A DNA stretch of 64,000 bases from Zingiber officinale. Lineage: Eukaryota > Streptophyta > Magnoliopsida > Zingiberales > Zingiberaceae. Both the position numbers and the translations under genes were made by a program. Of this stretch, positions 1-10,620 are shown in pieces (the first letter of the stretch is position 1; each line of letters starts with the position of its first letter). The notes beneath the pieces were generated by a model. That model ran no database searches. It was not told the DNA's origin and was given only the letters and a program-made list of their open reading frames with translations. The stretch spans positions 9,852,672 through 9,916,671 of the forward strand of contig NC_056001.1 in the NCBI RefSeq assembly GCF_018446385.1, given 5' to 3'.

Positions 1-69
1 GAGCTAATGACGGGAAGGATGGCTTTTGACTGCACTAAGAGATCAGGGGAACAGAATTTGATTCAATGG
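1..69 (+). CDS. Penultimate exon (partial) of an RLCK-VII type protein kinase
   Basis: The window opens inside a kinase exon reading ELMTGRMAFDCTKRSGEQN, the late catalytic-domain segment of PBS1/PBL-like receptor-like cytoplasmic kinases, where the usual form is ELITGRxAxD...GEQNL. The exon ends TGG and a GTATGT donor follows at position 70, phase 0. It joins in frame to the exon at 3880, which begins SRPFIKD, the next residues expected in this family. These kinases are soluble or plasma-membrane-anchored Ser/Thr kinases acting below immune and growth receptors. The ATP-binding and catalytic loops lie outside the window, so activity cannot be judged. The exon frame is open. Confidence 0.75.
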
Positions 70-409
70 GTATGTTTTTTTCTCTTTCGAAATACTTCTT
101 TGTTTTTCCACCCAACAACAACTATTATCACTATGCCTTATTCCATTAGGTGATCTATTATATCATCTATATTTAAATAAATTTTGTCTTATTTTATTAT
201 TATTAAATTTTTTTTAGTCTTTTATATTTGATGTATGTATTTGTCATAGTTTCATATTGCCTAACTGAAACATTTATTGATTATCAAAGTACATGTTTAT
301 CATTTCAAACATGTCTCACGAAGTTTTTTCTCAATAGATTTAATTCCGACTTTTTCTATAATATTCTCATTTTTTATTCTATACAATATCATATATCCAC
401 ATATTCACC

Positions 410-2105
410 TTAATATCCTCATTTCTACAACTTTCATCTTCTGCTTATATGCATGAATTATATATCAACATTAAGCAACATATAATATATCTGGTGTAAC
501 CGTCATTTTGTAGAACTTTTCTTTAAATTTTAAAGGTACTTTATGATCATATAAAATATCCGACATTCTCTTCCATTTTAACTATCCTACTTGTATTTTA
601 TGTAAGACATCTCTTTCAATTCTTTCATTATTTTGTAAAAATAATCTTAAATACTTAAACTTTTAATTCCAAATAACTTGTCATCTCCTATCTTAACTAT
701 TGTCTCATTACGTTTAATATTACTAAACTTAAATTATATATATTTTATTTTTATTATATTAAGCTTAAAATCTTTCACTTCTAGTATTTTTTGTTAAAAC
801 TTTAGTTTAATATTTACATATTCACATATCTCATCTAATAAAATAATATCATATGTAAATAACACACATACAGTATTATGTCTTGAATGTAGCGTTCATG
901 ATTAGTGTAAAAAAAATAGAGATTTAGAATTGGTCTTTAATATAATTTTATTTTTATTGAAAATGTTTCAGTTAATCTGTCTAAAATTTTGTCGTTACAT
1001 TCTTATACACATCTTTAATTATTTAATATAGGTTATGCTAACACTTTTTTTTTAGAATTCTCCCTATAATTTCTCTTGAGACTCTATCATAAGATTTTTT
1101 TAAGTCAATAAATATCATGTGTAGATTCTGTTTTTCTATTCTATACTTTTCAATTAGTTGCCTAAGAAAATGTATAATTTCTATTGTCAATCTTCTAAAC
1201 ATAAATTCAAATTGTTTTTTGATCATCGTAATCTCCTACCATAATCATTTTTTTTATTACTCTTTTCCAAAATTTCATAATATGAGTTATTAATTTAATT
1301 CCACTATAGTTTGCACAATTTTGTACGTCTAAAATACTTACCTTCTATTAATCAAATATTTTTTATTTTAAATATCATGTTAAATAATTTTATAAATCAT
1401 TTAATACCTTATGACCCTCGACACTGAAAATCAAAATATCATCTGGTCTAACAGTTTTTTCATTATGCATCCCATTTAAAGATTGTTCTACTTCTGAAAT
1501 TTGAATTCTACGATAATAATTTAAATTTCTATACTCATTTGATCTACTTCAATTACCTAAGTTAAATTGCTCGTTTAAACCTGCATTTAAAAGTTGATGA
1601 AAAAATATTTTTCATTATTCTTTTATTTCTCCATTATTTACTAGTATCATTTTGCATTCATTTTTAATATATCTTATTTGGATAAGATTTCTTGTCTATC
1701 TCTCTCTAATTTTAGCTATTATAAATGTTTTCTTCCCCTTCTTTTATATCTAATTTTTGATAATCCATTCAAAAGTTTCATTCTTTATTTTATTCATTGC
1801 TTTCTTAGCCTTCTTGGTTATTGTATATTTTTTAAAATTTTCCTTTGTCTTACAAATATATAAGTCTTTATCGGTGGTTCATTTTCCTTTATTTTCTCAT
1901 TTCACCATCAAGATTCCTTATTTGATAGTGCATGCCCCTTTAATTCACCGAGTACACTCTTGGTTATTTTTTTTTTTAACTTTGATATCATTTTATCTCA
2001 TGTTGTATTAGAGTCATCATACATTGCACCTAATACTTGTACTCTTACCTTCTTCTTAAATATGTCTTATTTTATATCCTTTAACTTTCACCATTTAATT
2101 CTATG

Positions 2106-2168
<63 letters not shown>

Positions 2169-2392
2169 CCCTTATTTCTTGATCCAAACTCATAACTCTC
2201 GTGCACGTTCTCATAATACTCATTATTCACTCTGATATGTCTATTTAGATAATCTCCTATTAAAATTATTTTATTTGACGAAAGTATTTATAATACTTCA
2301 TTTAGGTCATCCCAAAATCTTGATTTGGTATTTTCATCTAATCCTACTTAAGGTATGTTAATTATTTCTATAGTTTTTTCATCACTATTTAT
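410..2392 (-). mobile_element. Decayed LINE (non-LTR retrotransposon) inside the kinase intron
   Basis: Read on the minus strand with frame changes, the segment keeps the order of a plant LINE ORF2. An endonuclease part is seen near 2400-2220 (VGLDENTKSRFWDDLNEVL, then IILIGDYLN). A linker follows with a SWWNEKIKEK-like motif near 1900 and AKKAMNKIK near 1800. The reverse transcriptase then includes EVEQSLNGM, RPDDI, NCANYSGIKL, QFEFMFRRLTIEIIHFLR and HMIFIDLKKSYDRVSRE (1226-1038). C-terminal remnants continue to about 410. Many stops and frameshifts show it is long dead. The left end is cut exactly where the TRIM begins at 2393. An RTE or L1 assignment is uncertain. Confidence 0.7.
2109..2166. 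repeat. (TA)n microsatellite
   Basis: About 28 uninterrupted TA dinucleotides lie within the decayed LINE, between its endonuclease and RT parts. This is likely to vary in length between individuals. Confidence 0.97.
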
Positions 2393-3350
2393 TGGGGTTC
2401 AATCAAAGTCTTGCATTAGAAAGATTTGATAAAGATCATGGGTTTAAAAGGATGTAGGATATCTCCATTGACATGAGACCTTTTAGGGAGAGTCCAAGAG
2501 CAAAGTCATGAGGACATAGGCCTAAAGTGAACAATATCATGTCATTGTGGAGATATATGAACATCCTTTGGGCATAACAAATGATATCAGAGTCATGGTC
2601 CAGACCAGATGTCATGTGGGGTGGCGTTGAACGAAGTTGAGGGTATGCCCAGGTAGGTCAGGTTGATTGGATGCTTGCAGGGAGGCCTAGAGCAGGTCAG
2701 GATGATCAGATACTTGTGGGAAGGCAAGTAGGTTAGGGTGATCAGATGCTTGTGGGAAAGTTCGAAGCAGGTCAAGGTGATCGAATACTCGTGGGGAGGC
2801 CCGAAATGGGTCATGATGACTGGATGCTTGCGGAGAGATCTGAAGTAGGTCAGGGTGACCGGATATTTGCGGGGAGGCCCGAAGCAGGTCAGGGTGATCG
2901 AATGCTTATGGGGAAGGCTTGGAGCGGGTTAGGGTAACCGAATGCTCGCGGGATGACCTGGAGTGAGTCAGGATGCCCGGATGCTTAGGGAAGGTCCGGA
3001 GTATATCAGGGTGACTGGATGCTCGCAGGGAGGCCCAGAGCGGGTCAGGGTAACCGGAAGCTTGCAGGAAGCCCGAAACAGGTCAAGAGTGACTGGATAC
3101 TCAGGGGAAGGTCCGGACCATGAGAGTAATTATGGTCATTCGTTTGAGGGGAGGATTGTTCTGGTTCAATCAAAGTCCCACATTGAAAAGATTTAGTAAA
3201 GATCATGGGTTTAAAAGGATGTATGATATCTCCATTGGCATGAGACATTTTTGGGGAGAATCCAAGAGCAAAGTCATGAGGGTCTAGGCTTAAAGTGAAC
3301 AATATCATGTTATTATAGAGATATATGAACATCCTTTGGGCGTTCAATAA
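2393..3350 (+). mobile_element. TRIM-like non-autonomous LTR element
   Basis: Two direct repeats of about 185-195 bp (2393-2579 and 3157-3350) flank a 577 bp interior with no coding capacity. The left repeat is followed at once by ATGATATCAGAGTCATGG (2581-2598), a primer-binding site for initiator tRNA-Met. The right repeat is preceded by a purine run, GAGGGGAGGA, near 3147. Both hallmarks fit an LTR element in the + orientation, and the size fits terminal-repeat retrotransposons in miniature. It sits in the LINE endonuclease region within the kinase intron. The repeats differ at scattered sites, so it is not recent. End bases are uncertain by a few nucleotides and no clear target duplication was found. 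Confidence 0.7.
2640..3115 (+). repeat. Tandem minisatellite inside the TRIM, about 40 bp units
   Basis: About eleven diverged units follow the pattern GGAGGCCCGAAGCAGGTCAGGG then TGATCGAATGCTTG. Many units contain a small inverted pair, GGTCA...TGACC, flanked by AAGCA or AAGTA and TGCTT or TACTT. They are therefore hairpin-like, in the same arrangement seen in the element I LTRs. Confidence 0.85.
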
Positions 3351-3879
3351 CCATTTCATTTGTTGTTTTACTTTTTTTTTTAGTATAATAATTTAAAATT
3401 TGAGTTCTCTATTATTTTTGTCTTCTCACCTATTTATTTTATTTTTTGTATACATAAAATAATAATTTTTCTCATAATCATCGTATCTATTATTTTCATT
3501 GTTTTACTATATTCTATATTTTAAATCTTAGACTATTAATTTTCTATAATATTTATTCTTATTCAATATATGGTGTGTCAGAATTTTTGTCTATTTAATA
3601 CTACACCCAAGTTCTCATGGAGATGATCGGTCCTTATCGATATGTTATAGTTGGACTCTGTAATGCAAAATCTTATATATTTAACACTACATTCGAGTTA
3701 TAGAGATGTAACGATCTTTATTGAGATGTTACAGTCAAATCTTACAACACATTCCTTCTAAGAAACAGACAACCTAACATAATCCTTTTTTTCGACAAAT
3801 TAACTAAATAGTATCCATATGTATGCATAATGTCATATTATTGTGGATTTAAGAGTTTATGATGTTTTTGGTTTTACAG

Positions 3880-4119
3880 TCACGTCCTTTCATCAAGGAC
3901 AAGAGGAAGTTCATCCAATTGGCAGATCCCTTGCTCCATGGGCACTACCCTCTCCGACCCTTCTACCAGCTCGCCGTAATCACTAACATGTGCCTCCACG
4001 ATCAGCCCCACATTCGACCTTCGATGCAAGAGGTATCAATCGCCCTTCAACATGTCGCCTCACAGCCCTATGTTCCCGACATCAACCGGAGATCCAACTC
4101 TCACGAACTCAAAAGCTGA
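3880..4119 (+). CDS. Last exon of the RLCK-VII type kinase
   Basis: A TTTTACAG acceptor ends at 3879. The exon then reads SRPFIKDKRKF, LADPLLHGHYP, a shortened LAVITNMCLHDQPHIRPSM segment and a short tail ending ELKS and TGA. This is subdomain XI, with the invariant Arg in the HIRPSM motif, and the C-terminus of PBS1/PBL-like kinases. The phase agrees with the donor at 70. The tail is short and has no extra domain. The intervening intron is about 3.8 kb because a LINE and a TRIM landed in it. No stop or frameshift is visible, so the 3' end looks functional, though expression is unproven. Confidence 0.8.
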   Translation, partial: SRPFIKDKRKFIQLADPLLHGHYPLRPFYQLAVITNMCLHDQPHIRPSMQEVSIALQHVASQPYVPDINRRSNSHELKS

Positions 4120-4984
4120 GAGTAAGCTCTGATGGCAAAAGGAGTGCATAGATTGAGTTTGGGAAGTTTGTTTCATAGTCTTACTGCTAATGCTCGAGCG
4201 TTCACCAAAACTACCTCCTAAGCTTATGTATTACATCAACATTTTAATATGTCATTCGAGTTAACTTAATGGCTATCAACGATGTCTCATCTTACTGTAC
4301 AAGTAGTCTCTGCAACTCAGTCAGTTCGACAATCAATACTGGGCAGTGTTTTCGAAAGCAATTCAAGGGGTTCGTAGGCACATGCTGTACGTACCGCACT
4401 GCATTTCCTCTATATGATGCAAATGTGTTACTATCTTCCGTGTCATCAGATTATACCCAAACTAAGTTGAAGGAGGATGAAAAAAATGTGGTCAAACAAT
4501 ATGTTACCATAGATTGCTGTATCTATTAATAAATTAGCTCATCCATTATCAAAATATTCTGTTCGCCGCAGAACACCAAATAACACTGTTTTTTACAAGA
4601 TGGAACTCGCAAATAAACCAAAAGTGTCGTGACAATAAGACTATAAACGTTAGGATGAGAAAACGACTTGACAAGAAATATTTAACTCCAGTGAGAAATA
4701 TTGTGTAAAACACGACGAAGCTATCAAAATTATGCAAGATCTGATAAATACAATCAAAACCTTCTTCGTGTGTAACATGCCTACTAGGAATAACAAATTT
4801 CCTGATTTCCAATACAAGAATTTGGATCTCCAGATGGATGAAGAAAGAGACAGTTGCGGATCGGATGAGTTATTCAGCGAGAACAGTTATGTATCATGTA
4901 GCAAATATCTGAACAGAAAATAGCCAGTAGAAGCAAAGGTAGTAAATTTTATGATACGAGATCTGATCACTACTAAGCTCCGTC
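4120..4984. other. Intergenic: kinase 3' flank and 3' flank of the ELC fragment
   Basis: No supported gene, repeat or RNA is visible. Short open frames here have no recognisable domain. The right part (4740-4980) is probably old 3' untranslated sequence of the ELC fragment. Confidence 0.5.
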
Positions 4985-5369
4985 CTAGGAAGCATGGAGT
5001 GGAAACCTTGCAGCCATTCTTGTGACCTGAGCCTGCACCTGGACAGCACGGGCCTTGGCCAAAAATCCCTGTGGAAGAACTGCTCCCTGCACAATGTCCT
5101 CGTACTTTTCAAATATGTCTCGAAGGTGATTGACCCGTCGTGCACCGCCTTGTCCAGTGAGTAGATCGCGTCCTCCACCGCCAAGTCCGCTGCCGTGCAC
5201 TCCAGTATCTGTCCTGATAGAGCATCCGTCGGTTCAAACACATTGTCGACATCCAACGCATCCACTTTTCTTCTGCTGGCCTCGGTCTTCCCCGCCCATC
5301 CTTCAAGAACGCCGGTGTTCATAAGCACGAGCTGCAGTTGCTGCACGGTCTTCTTGAACTGCTAACAAA
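4985..5369 (-). pseudogene. 3' fragment of an ELC/VPS23A-like (TSG101, ESCRT-I) gene, frameshifted
   Basis: The minus strand from 5346 reads QQLQLVLMNTGVLEGW, then VDNVFEPTDALSGQ, LECTAADLAVEDAIYSLDKA and LCREQFFHRDF. This is the coiled-coil end and steadiness box (Vps23 core) of plant ELCH, the TSG101 homologue that forms ESCRT-I for endosomal sorting of ubiquitinated cargo. The expected C-terminal helix, AKARAVQVQAQVTRMAARF, continues in another frame (down to 4985), so at least one frameshift lies near 5060. Upstream of 5369 the frame meets a TAG and the UEV and proline-rich parts are absent. The piece could be a truncated gene copy or the last exon of a broken gene. Confidence 0.8.
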
Positions 5370-5590
5370 TTTTAGATGAACACCTGGTCGACCTCTTCAC
5401 TAAACATGATCGATAAGATAATGTAACACTACTTGTGCCCTGAGCCCATTGGGGGAGGAAACTATAAAACATGTATTTGCAATCTTATACATTCTGCTGT
5501 TGATGAGCAATTGAGTTTGCAAGATGAGTTCCAAGTGAACGTCACTTCACGTGGTGTGCCAAGCTAGCGACGATTTATATAAAAAATATT
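5370..5590. other. Unassigned flank
   Basis: No firm feature. A short stretch at 5378-5410 can be read as HLVDLFTK, like the end of a copia RNase H domain, but it is too short to call. Confidence 0.3.
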
Positions 5591-5730
5591 GATTGATTAG
5601 AAGGTCAGGAACACATGCGTGTGAGCGATCATACTTATAATTCGGCGGGCTAGAATAATTCGATCAGGTGGCCCGAGAATATCTGAATCAGGCGTATGAG
5701 CAGGCACACATGTAACTAGGTCAGGCGGCT
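5590..5730. repeat. Left part of the minisatellite split by the hAT element
   Basis: Two to three diverged units (GCGTGTGAGCGATCATACTT then ATAATTCGGCGGGCTAGA) match the consensus of the array at 45443-46045 (GCGCGAGAGCATGCTCGCTT then ATAACTCGGTCGAACG). The two parts flank the hAT element and were presumably one array. Confidence 0.6.
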
Positions 5731-5734
5731 AGAC

Positions 5735-7768
5735 CTAGCCCTGGAGGAGGTCAATCCTGGGCGATGGCCTTGAGCCTAGATTTTTGGGGGGCCCAAAATT
5801 TTTTTTTTAATATTATGTTTAATAGGTGTAGCGGAGGAATGAAAATCAGATTTAGGGCTTTTGCTTCTGCCGTCGCCTGCACATGTGCGATGAAAGACTC
5901 GCTAAGGCGCTCGTCACGCCGCCGCCTGCTGGCTACTGCTTGCACCTGCCGACCTGCGCCTACGAGAAAGAGAAGGACTCAAAGATATGTCTTCTCCTCC
6001 TTTTCTATTTGAAATTCTCTATCCCTATCACATCTCTTCTTCTTCTTTCGCTCACGGCTCGTCTTCAACGGCTATTTCTGTCGCAATGACGCATCTCTTC
6101 TTCTTCTTCTTCTTTCACATCTATGTCACTTCTCTAGATTTTTTTTTTACTGCTATTTTTGTATCCATAGAGATGATAAATACAACCCATTAAATTAGAA
6201 TTTTCATTGTGAACTGAATTGTGAGCTTTGGTTGTCTATTGTCGTTGTGAAAAAAATTGAAGAATTGCTCATTTGCTCTTGGTTGTATGTAGCCAAACTA
6301 ATGATTTAATTGCCAGCTTTCAAGGTGTTGGTTTTCTTTAGTCAAGCTAATGATTTAATTGTCTTTCTTCAACTTTACATCTAGACTTTGTTTCTGCTTC
6401 TAATGATTCTTGCATTACTTGCTGCATAAATAGCTTATAATTCATTAAAATATGTAGTAGTATGAACATAGTGAATTATAGTTGGTATAGTGAATGATAA
6501 GTTATTTCTTTATATACAACTAGCTTAAATCTTATAGTAAAGCAATGATTGTGAACACTGCTACGGGTATCTATGAAAATATTTCAGATAAACATGCTAT
6601 AGTGTATTCATTGAATCATTTGGTGTTACTGAAATGTATTACTATCATCAATATGCTTCGACGAAATAGTCAGGAAATCTTATTGATATTGCGGTGGAAG
6701 TGATTTTTTTCATAGACCAAGGTGGATGAGAAACTAGTTAATAAGGCCAAGGAGAAGTCTCACTATGATGTTGTCTGATGTACTTAATAACTTAACAAAC
6801 TAATTTTGAACTGCTAATTTATATTGTGTTTTATCTCCAGTATCCACTTTTTTGTGAGTTTCTTAAGGTGTTGTTTTTCTTTACTCACTTGAAGAATTGC
6901 TCTTGGTTGTATGCAGCTAAGCTAATGATTTAATTAGTCAACTCATATTGATCATGCATATATTGTATGCAGTTACAAGATAATCTATGGAAAATTTAAT
7001 TGTTTGCTGTAACATGCGTATGTAACTCAGAATTCAATCTTTCTTCTCTCTCTTTTTTTTTGTGTGTGTAAATTTCTTTTCTTGTCTTTACGTTGCCACA
7101 AGCTTCTTTTAATGCATATGTGCATGCCCTTGTTAATCAATAATGATATATAAGACTGTGTCTTGAGAGAATTTATTCATATGTGAAAAAAAAAATCAAA
7201 TAGAAAAACTGGTTACATTTTGCATATTTGTTGTTTGTTAACTCAGATATCCATGGTGTAATTTGTAAATGACAATGTGCAATGGATAGAGTTGGACTTA
7301 TAGTTGAAAATCTAATATAAAAATTTAGCACAAATATAAAGAGACTTGATCTTAGGATGTTAGAATGATTACAAAATAACTCTCCTTTCAAATGGAAATG
7401 AAATGTTAAGTCTGTTGGTACAATGATACTCTCAAGTGGCCAAGTTTTATTTAACTGAATTATTTATTTTAATGTGTTTTACAAAGGGTGTTGTTTCTGC
7501 TTGAACTTATGCGCTTGAACTTATGTTGTTATAATTAGTATTGTTGTTTCTTTAAGTACCATAAGTTTACTAATTAGTTTTAATTTGATAATGATTTAAT
7601 TTTCTTTTAACAGGTGTTGTCTGATGAGGTACTTAACTTAACGACCTAGGACATTTCCATTAATATTGAAAACTATCATATTCCAGGTGTTATTATTCCT
7701 TTACTAGTGAAATAATTTGAATTATCTATTATTTTTTTTGTAATTGTTGTGGTTTTGTACATTACAAT
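5735..7768 (+). other. hAT 5' untranslated and probable intron region
   Basis: No coding domain is visible. The first 250 bases are GC-rich and resemble a leader. The rest is AT-rich with loosely repeated phrases (TTGGTTGTATG, GCTAATGATTTAATT) near 6275-6350 and 6900-6930. A splice acceptor upstream of the ATG at 7769 is plausible but not located. Confidence 0.4.
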
Positions 7769-8112
7769 ATGTTGCCTAAAAAACATCTTTCTGGATGTGA
7801 GAAAAGAAAAAAAAAACTAGAACAATTGACTGAATTACAAAGAGGTGCTATTAATAAATTCTTTATTAAAAGTTCTCATGAAAATGCACAAAATTCAACT
7901 ATGATTGTGAATGATGTAGATGAGTGTAATGAGATTCACGATGTTAATGAAGAAAAGTAAATTTTGAGTGAGCATGAAAATGTTATAAATAGGGTAGATA
8001 ATGAGAATATTGACATTGATGACCAATTTATTTCTTCACTTGATATATATGATCCAAGAAATTAGGATAATCTTGATAATAATGCACGTGATATTTTAGT
8101 TGAAAAAGGGAC
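7769..8112 (+). pseudogene. hAT transposase N-terminal part (TTF-type/ZMYM1-like)
   Basis: The frame starts MLPKKHLSGCEKRKKKLEQL followed by QRGAINKFF, the standard start of plant TTF-type zinc finger hAT transposases (M-PKK-LSG-EKRKKK...KGA-DKF). After a TAA at 7958 the same frame runs on with ILSEHENV, DPRN, a TAG where Trp is expected, NNARDILVEKG. It then breaks off in the middle of the conserved VEKGPIRE motif where copia A is inserted; PIRE resumes at 43226. At least two nonsense changes show the gene is dead. Confidence 0.85.
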
Positions 8113-8225
8113 TGTTAGAATAAGTAAAAGGGTATTTGAATCTTTTGGTGTATATCTTCTTTTCTATATAAAGGTCAAACTCGTGGGGTTCCAATAACAC
8201 GAGATTTTAGGTTTTGCTTTGAACA
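8113..8225 (+). repeat. Copia A 5' LTR (113 bp)
   Basis: Starts TGTTAGAATAAG and ends TTTGAACA. Contains CTATATAAAG (8164-8173), a good TATA box. It differs from the 43108-43220 copy at about six positions. Confidence 0.95.
8164..8173 (+). promoter_or_regulatory. TATA box of the copia A LTR
   Basis: CTATATAAAG lies 50 bases inside the LTR, the usual U3 position. The 3' LTR copy at about 43159 keeps it. Confidence 0.6.
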
Positions 8226-8269
8226 TGGCATCAGAGCCAAAACCCTAATTTCTTTTTCTCTTCCCCGTG

Positions 8270-8610
8270 CCGAATTCCTGTTCTCTCGCGCCGCCTCCTT
8301 CCTCGCGTCGCCTCCTTCCTCGCTGCCGCGCGCCGTCTCTGATTCACCTCCTCCTTCCTCGCGCCGCCTCCTCCCTCGCTGTCGCGCGTCGTCTCTTTTT
8401 CTGCCGCGCGAGTTCTCCAGTAGCGAGCGCCGCACGAGTTCTCCAGCGGCGACGGCCTTTCTGCCGCGCGCCTTTCTCTGGCACAAATTCTCCAACAGCG
8501 ACAGCCCTCCAGCGACGGGCCTCTCTCCAGCAGCGAGCGCCGTCTCTTTCTGCCGCGCGAGTTCTCCAGCGGCGCCGTCTCTTTCTGCCGCGGCCTTTCT
8601 CCAGCGGTGT
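8270..8610 (+). repeat. GC-rich low-complexity leader of copia A
   Basis: Irregular repeats of CTGCCGCGCGAGTTCTCCAG and CGCCGCCTCCTTCCTCG lie between the PBS and the gag start. Open frames on both strands here are Arg/Ser/Ala-rich artefacts. Confidence 0.7.
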
Positions 8611-8964
8611 CTCTGTCATCATCAGCCAAGAACCTTGCCGTTTTCTGTTGCACAGAACCTTCTGCTCTGCTCTGTCATCAGCAGCCAAGAACCTTCACCT
8701 CTTACTCCTTGACACAAAGCTGCTATCATACCCTGCTGTCTTGCTTCCGTACCTCTTTCATTGAATGGAAATGGATTGGGGAAGGAACCAAGGACCCCTT
8801 AGATTAAGATTAAGTTGAAGCAGCCCTTGCTTTAGATTAAGTTGAAGCAGCCCTTGCCCTTCCAGTTGTTGTTTCCGATTTGAGAGTTCAAGCAGCCAAC
8901 AAGCCTGACGCCAGAAGAAGCACTTCTGAAAGAAGCAAGCGCAGTCTGGTTCATAGTTCTATTC

Positions 8965-9615
8965 ATGGCTACATCTGGCGCTCCAAAGCCAGATACCTCA
9001 ATCTTTACCAACCATATTACTGCACCCCTCTCTTCCGAGCAGTTGGATGGTAAAAATTATATCTCCTGGGCATCTCACATTGAACTTTGGCTTGTTGGAC
9101 AGGGGTATGAGACACATCTCACTCAAACTGAAGAAGATGTTCAAGACGTCGATCGTCCTCTGTGGAAGAAGGTTGACGCTCAGTTGTGTTGTATTATCCG
9201 AGCCACCATACATTCATCTCTTAGGAATGTCATCCGTACTCACAAAACCTGCAAGGCTGTTTGGACACAAGCTTAACAACTCTTTACAAACACCTCTCGG
9301 CGACTCTATCAAGTTTGTGAAGATCTCATGACTATCCTCAACGCCAATCAAATTAAGGATTCAATGTCAACTTATCTGGGTTCAGTTTCTAGCCTTCTTT
9401 GTGACTTCAATGAACTGCTCCCACCTGCGGCTGATCCTATTGAGAGCTTGAAAATCAGAAGAAATTTTTTATGTCTTTGGCTTTAGATGGTCTGCCCACA
9501 GATTATTCTCATGTCCGTGACCAGATCCTGGGCAGCCCCACAGAAGCTACCATGGAAAATACCTGGGCGACTCTTCTCCGTGTCCCGGCCAAAGTCTTGA
9601 CGATGCCTTCTTTTG
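8965..9615 (+). pseudogene. Copia A gag, N-terminal part
   Basis: MATSGAPKPD begins a copia capsid. LDGKNYISWASHIELWL is the retrotransposon gag N-terminal motif (DUF4219/UBN2 type), followed by WKKVDAQLCCIIRATI and KTCKAVWTQA. A TAA interrupts after WTQA at 9274. The frame then continues QLFTNTSRRLYQVCEDL and SYLSSVSSLLCDF-like text before a further frameshift near 9460. It is cut at 9615 by element I. The capsid C-terminus and zinc knuckle resume at 16885. Confidence 0.85.
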
Positions 9616-9715
9616 TGTTGGTGCAATATCCCTCAGGTCAAGGGTGACCTGGTTAACCAAGCTGAGTCTTGGTTAGGGTTTAGATGTTTGACAATAAGAT
9701 ATTGATTGAAGAAGA

Positions 9716-10335
9716 GTCAAGTAGGTCAAGGTTGACTGGATACTTGACTGGGAAGTCCTAACTGGCAAGTTAGGCAGAAGGAAGTCCTAGTGAGTGAAGC
9801 TAGGCAGAAGGAAAATCCTGGTGAGTGAAGCCAGGTGAAAGTCCTAGTGAGTGAAGCTAGGCAGAAGGAAATCCTGGTGAGTGAAGCCAGGTGAAAGTCC
9901 TAGTGAGTGAAGCTAGGCAGAAGGAAATCCTGGTGAGTGAAGCCAGGTGAAAGTCCTAGTGAGTGAAGCTAGGCAGATAGAAAACCTGGTGAGTGAAGCT
10001 AGGTGAAAGTCCTGGTGAGTGAAGCCAGGCAAGGAAGGAAATCCAGATGGATCAAGGATGATCGGACATCTGGTGTTGGGAAGTCCAAGTAGGTCAAAGG
10101 GATTGACTGGATACTTGGCAAGGAAGGAAGTCCAGATGGGTCAAGGTTGACCAGACATCTGGTGGAAGTCCAAGTAGGTCAATGGAGTGACCGGATACTT
10201 GGCACGACGAGTAAAAGTCCAAGTGGGTCAAAGGGATTGACCGGACACTTGGTGGGGAGTCCCTGGCAGTCAAGGGAGTGACCGGATGCGAGGCATGATG
10301 TACCAACAGTCAAGGTTGACCGGATGTTGGTTAGA
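9716..10335 (+). repeat. Tandem hairpin array in the element I LTR
   Basis: About fifteen consecutive short inverted repeats. The first group has 5-6 bp stems (CCTAAC/GTTAGG, CCTAG/CTAGG, CCTGG/CCAGG) around TGAGTGAAG loops. The second group has a nested form: outer stems CCAGATG/CATCTGG (10043-10073, 10132-10162), CCAAGTA/TACTTGG (10085-10118), CCAAGTG/CACTTGG (10219-10252) and CCAACA/TGTTGG, each enclosing GGTCAA/TTGACC or GATCA/TGATC. Both arms change together. The same array lies at about 15485-16095. Confidence 0.9.
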
Positions 10336-10364
10336 GGTTTGGGACTTGGTTTTGGGCAAAATCT

Positions 10365-10620
10365 TGGATCGATCCGTGGATCGATCCGAGCTCTGATCGA
10401 TCGGTGGATCGATCCGCATTCTTCTGGAAAGCTTCGGATCGATCCGTGGATCGATCCGAGGCTGATGATCAGTCGCCGGACGATGCTGCTTCGCGCGATA
10501 AGCGCCGGATCGATCCGTGGATCGATCCAGCGCTTCAGTACGAGGCGCTCGGATCGATCCGTGGATCAATCAGCCTCCCGATCGATTCGGAACATTTGAA
10601 TCGATCGGGATCCGACCGGT
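10365..10620. repeat. Palindrome cluster (GGATCGATC type), element I 5' LTR
   Basis: At least six near-palindromes such as GGATCGATCCGTGGATCGAT are spaced 20-60 bases apart. The final pair, CCGATCGATTCGG with GAATCGATCGGG, is shared with the other LTR. Confidence 0.9.

Noticed and set aside
3045-3359. A 104-codon minus-strand frame
   Set aside because: Covers the TRIM minisatellite and its right LTR; an artefact of repeats.
5764-6193. Small overlapping frames of 60-80 codons
   Set aside because: They lie in the hAT leader, overlap in several frames and have no domain.
8175-8764. Long Arg/Ser/Ala-rich open frames on both strands
   Set aside because: They come from GC-rich low-complexity leader repeats of copia A and have no domain.
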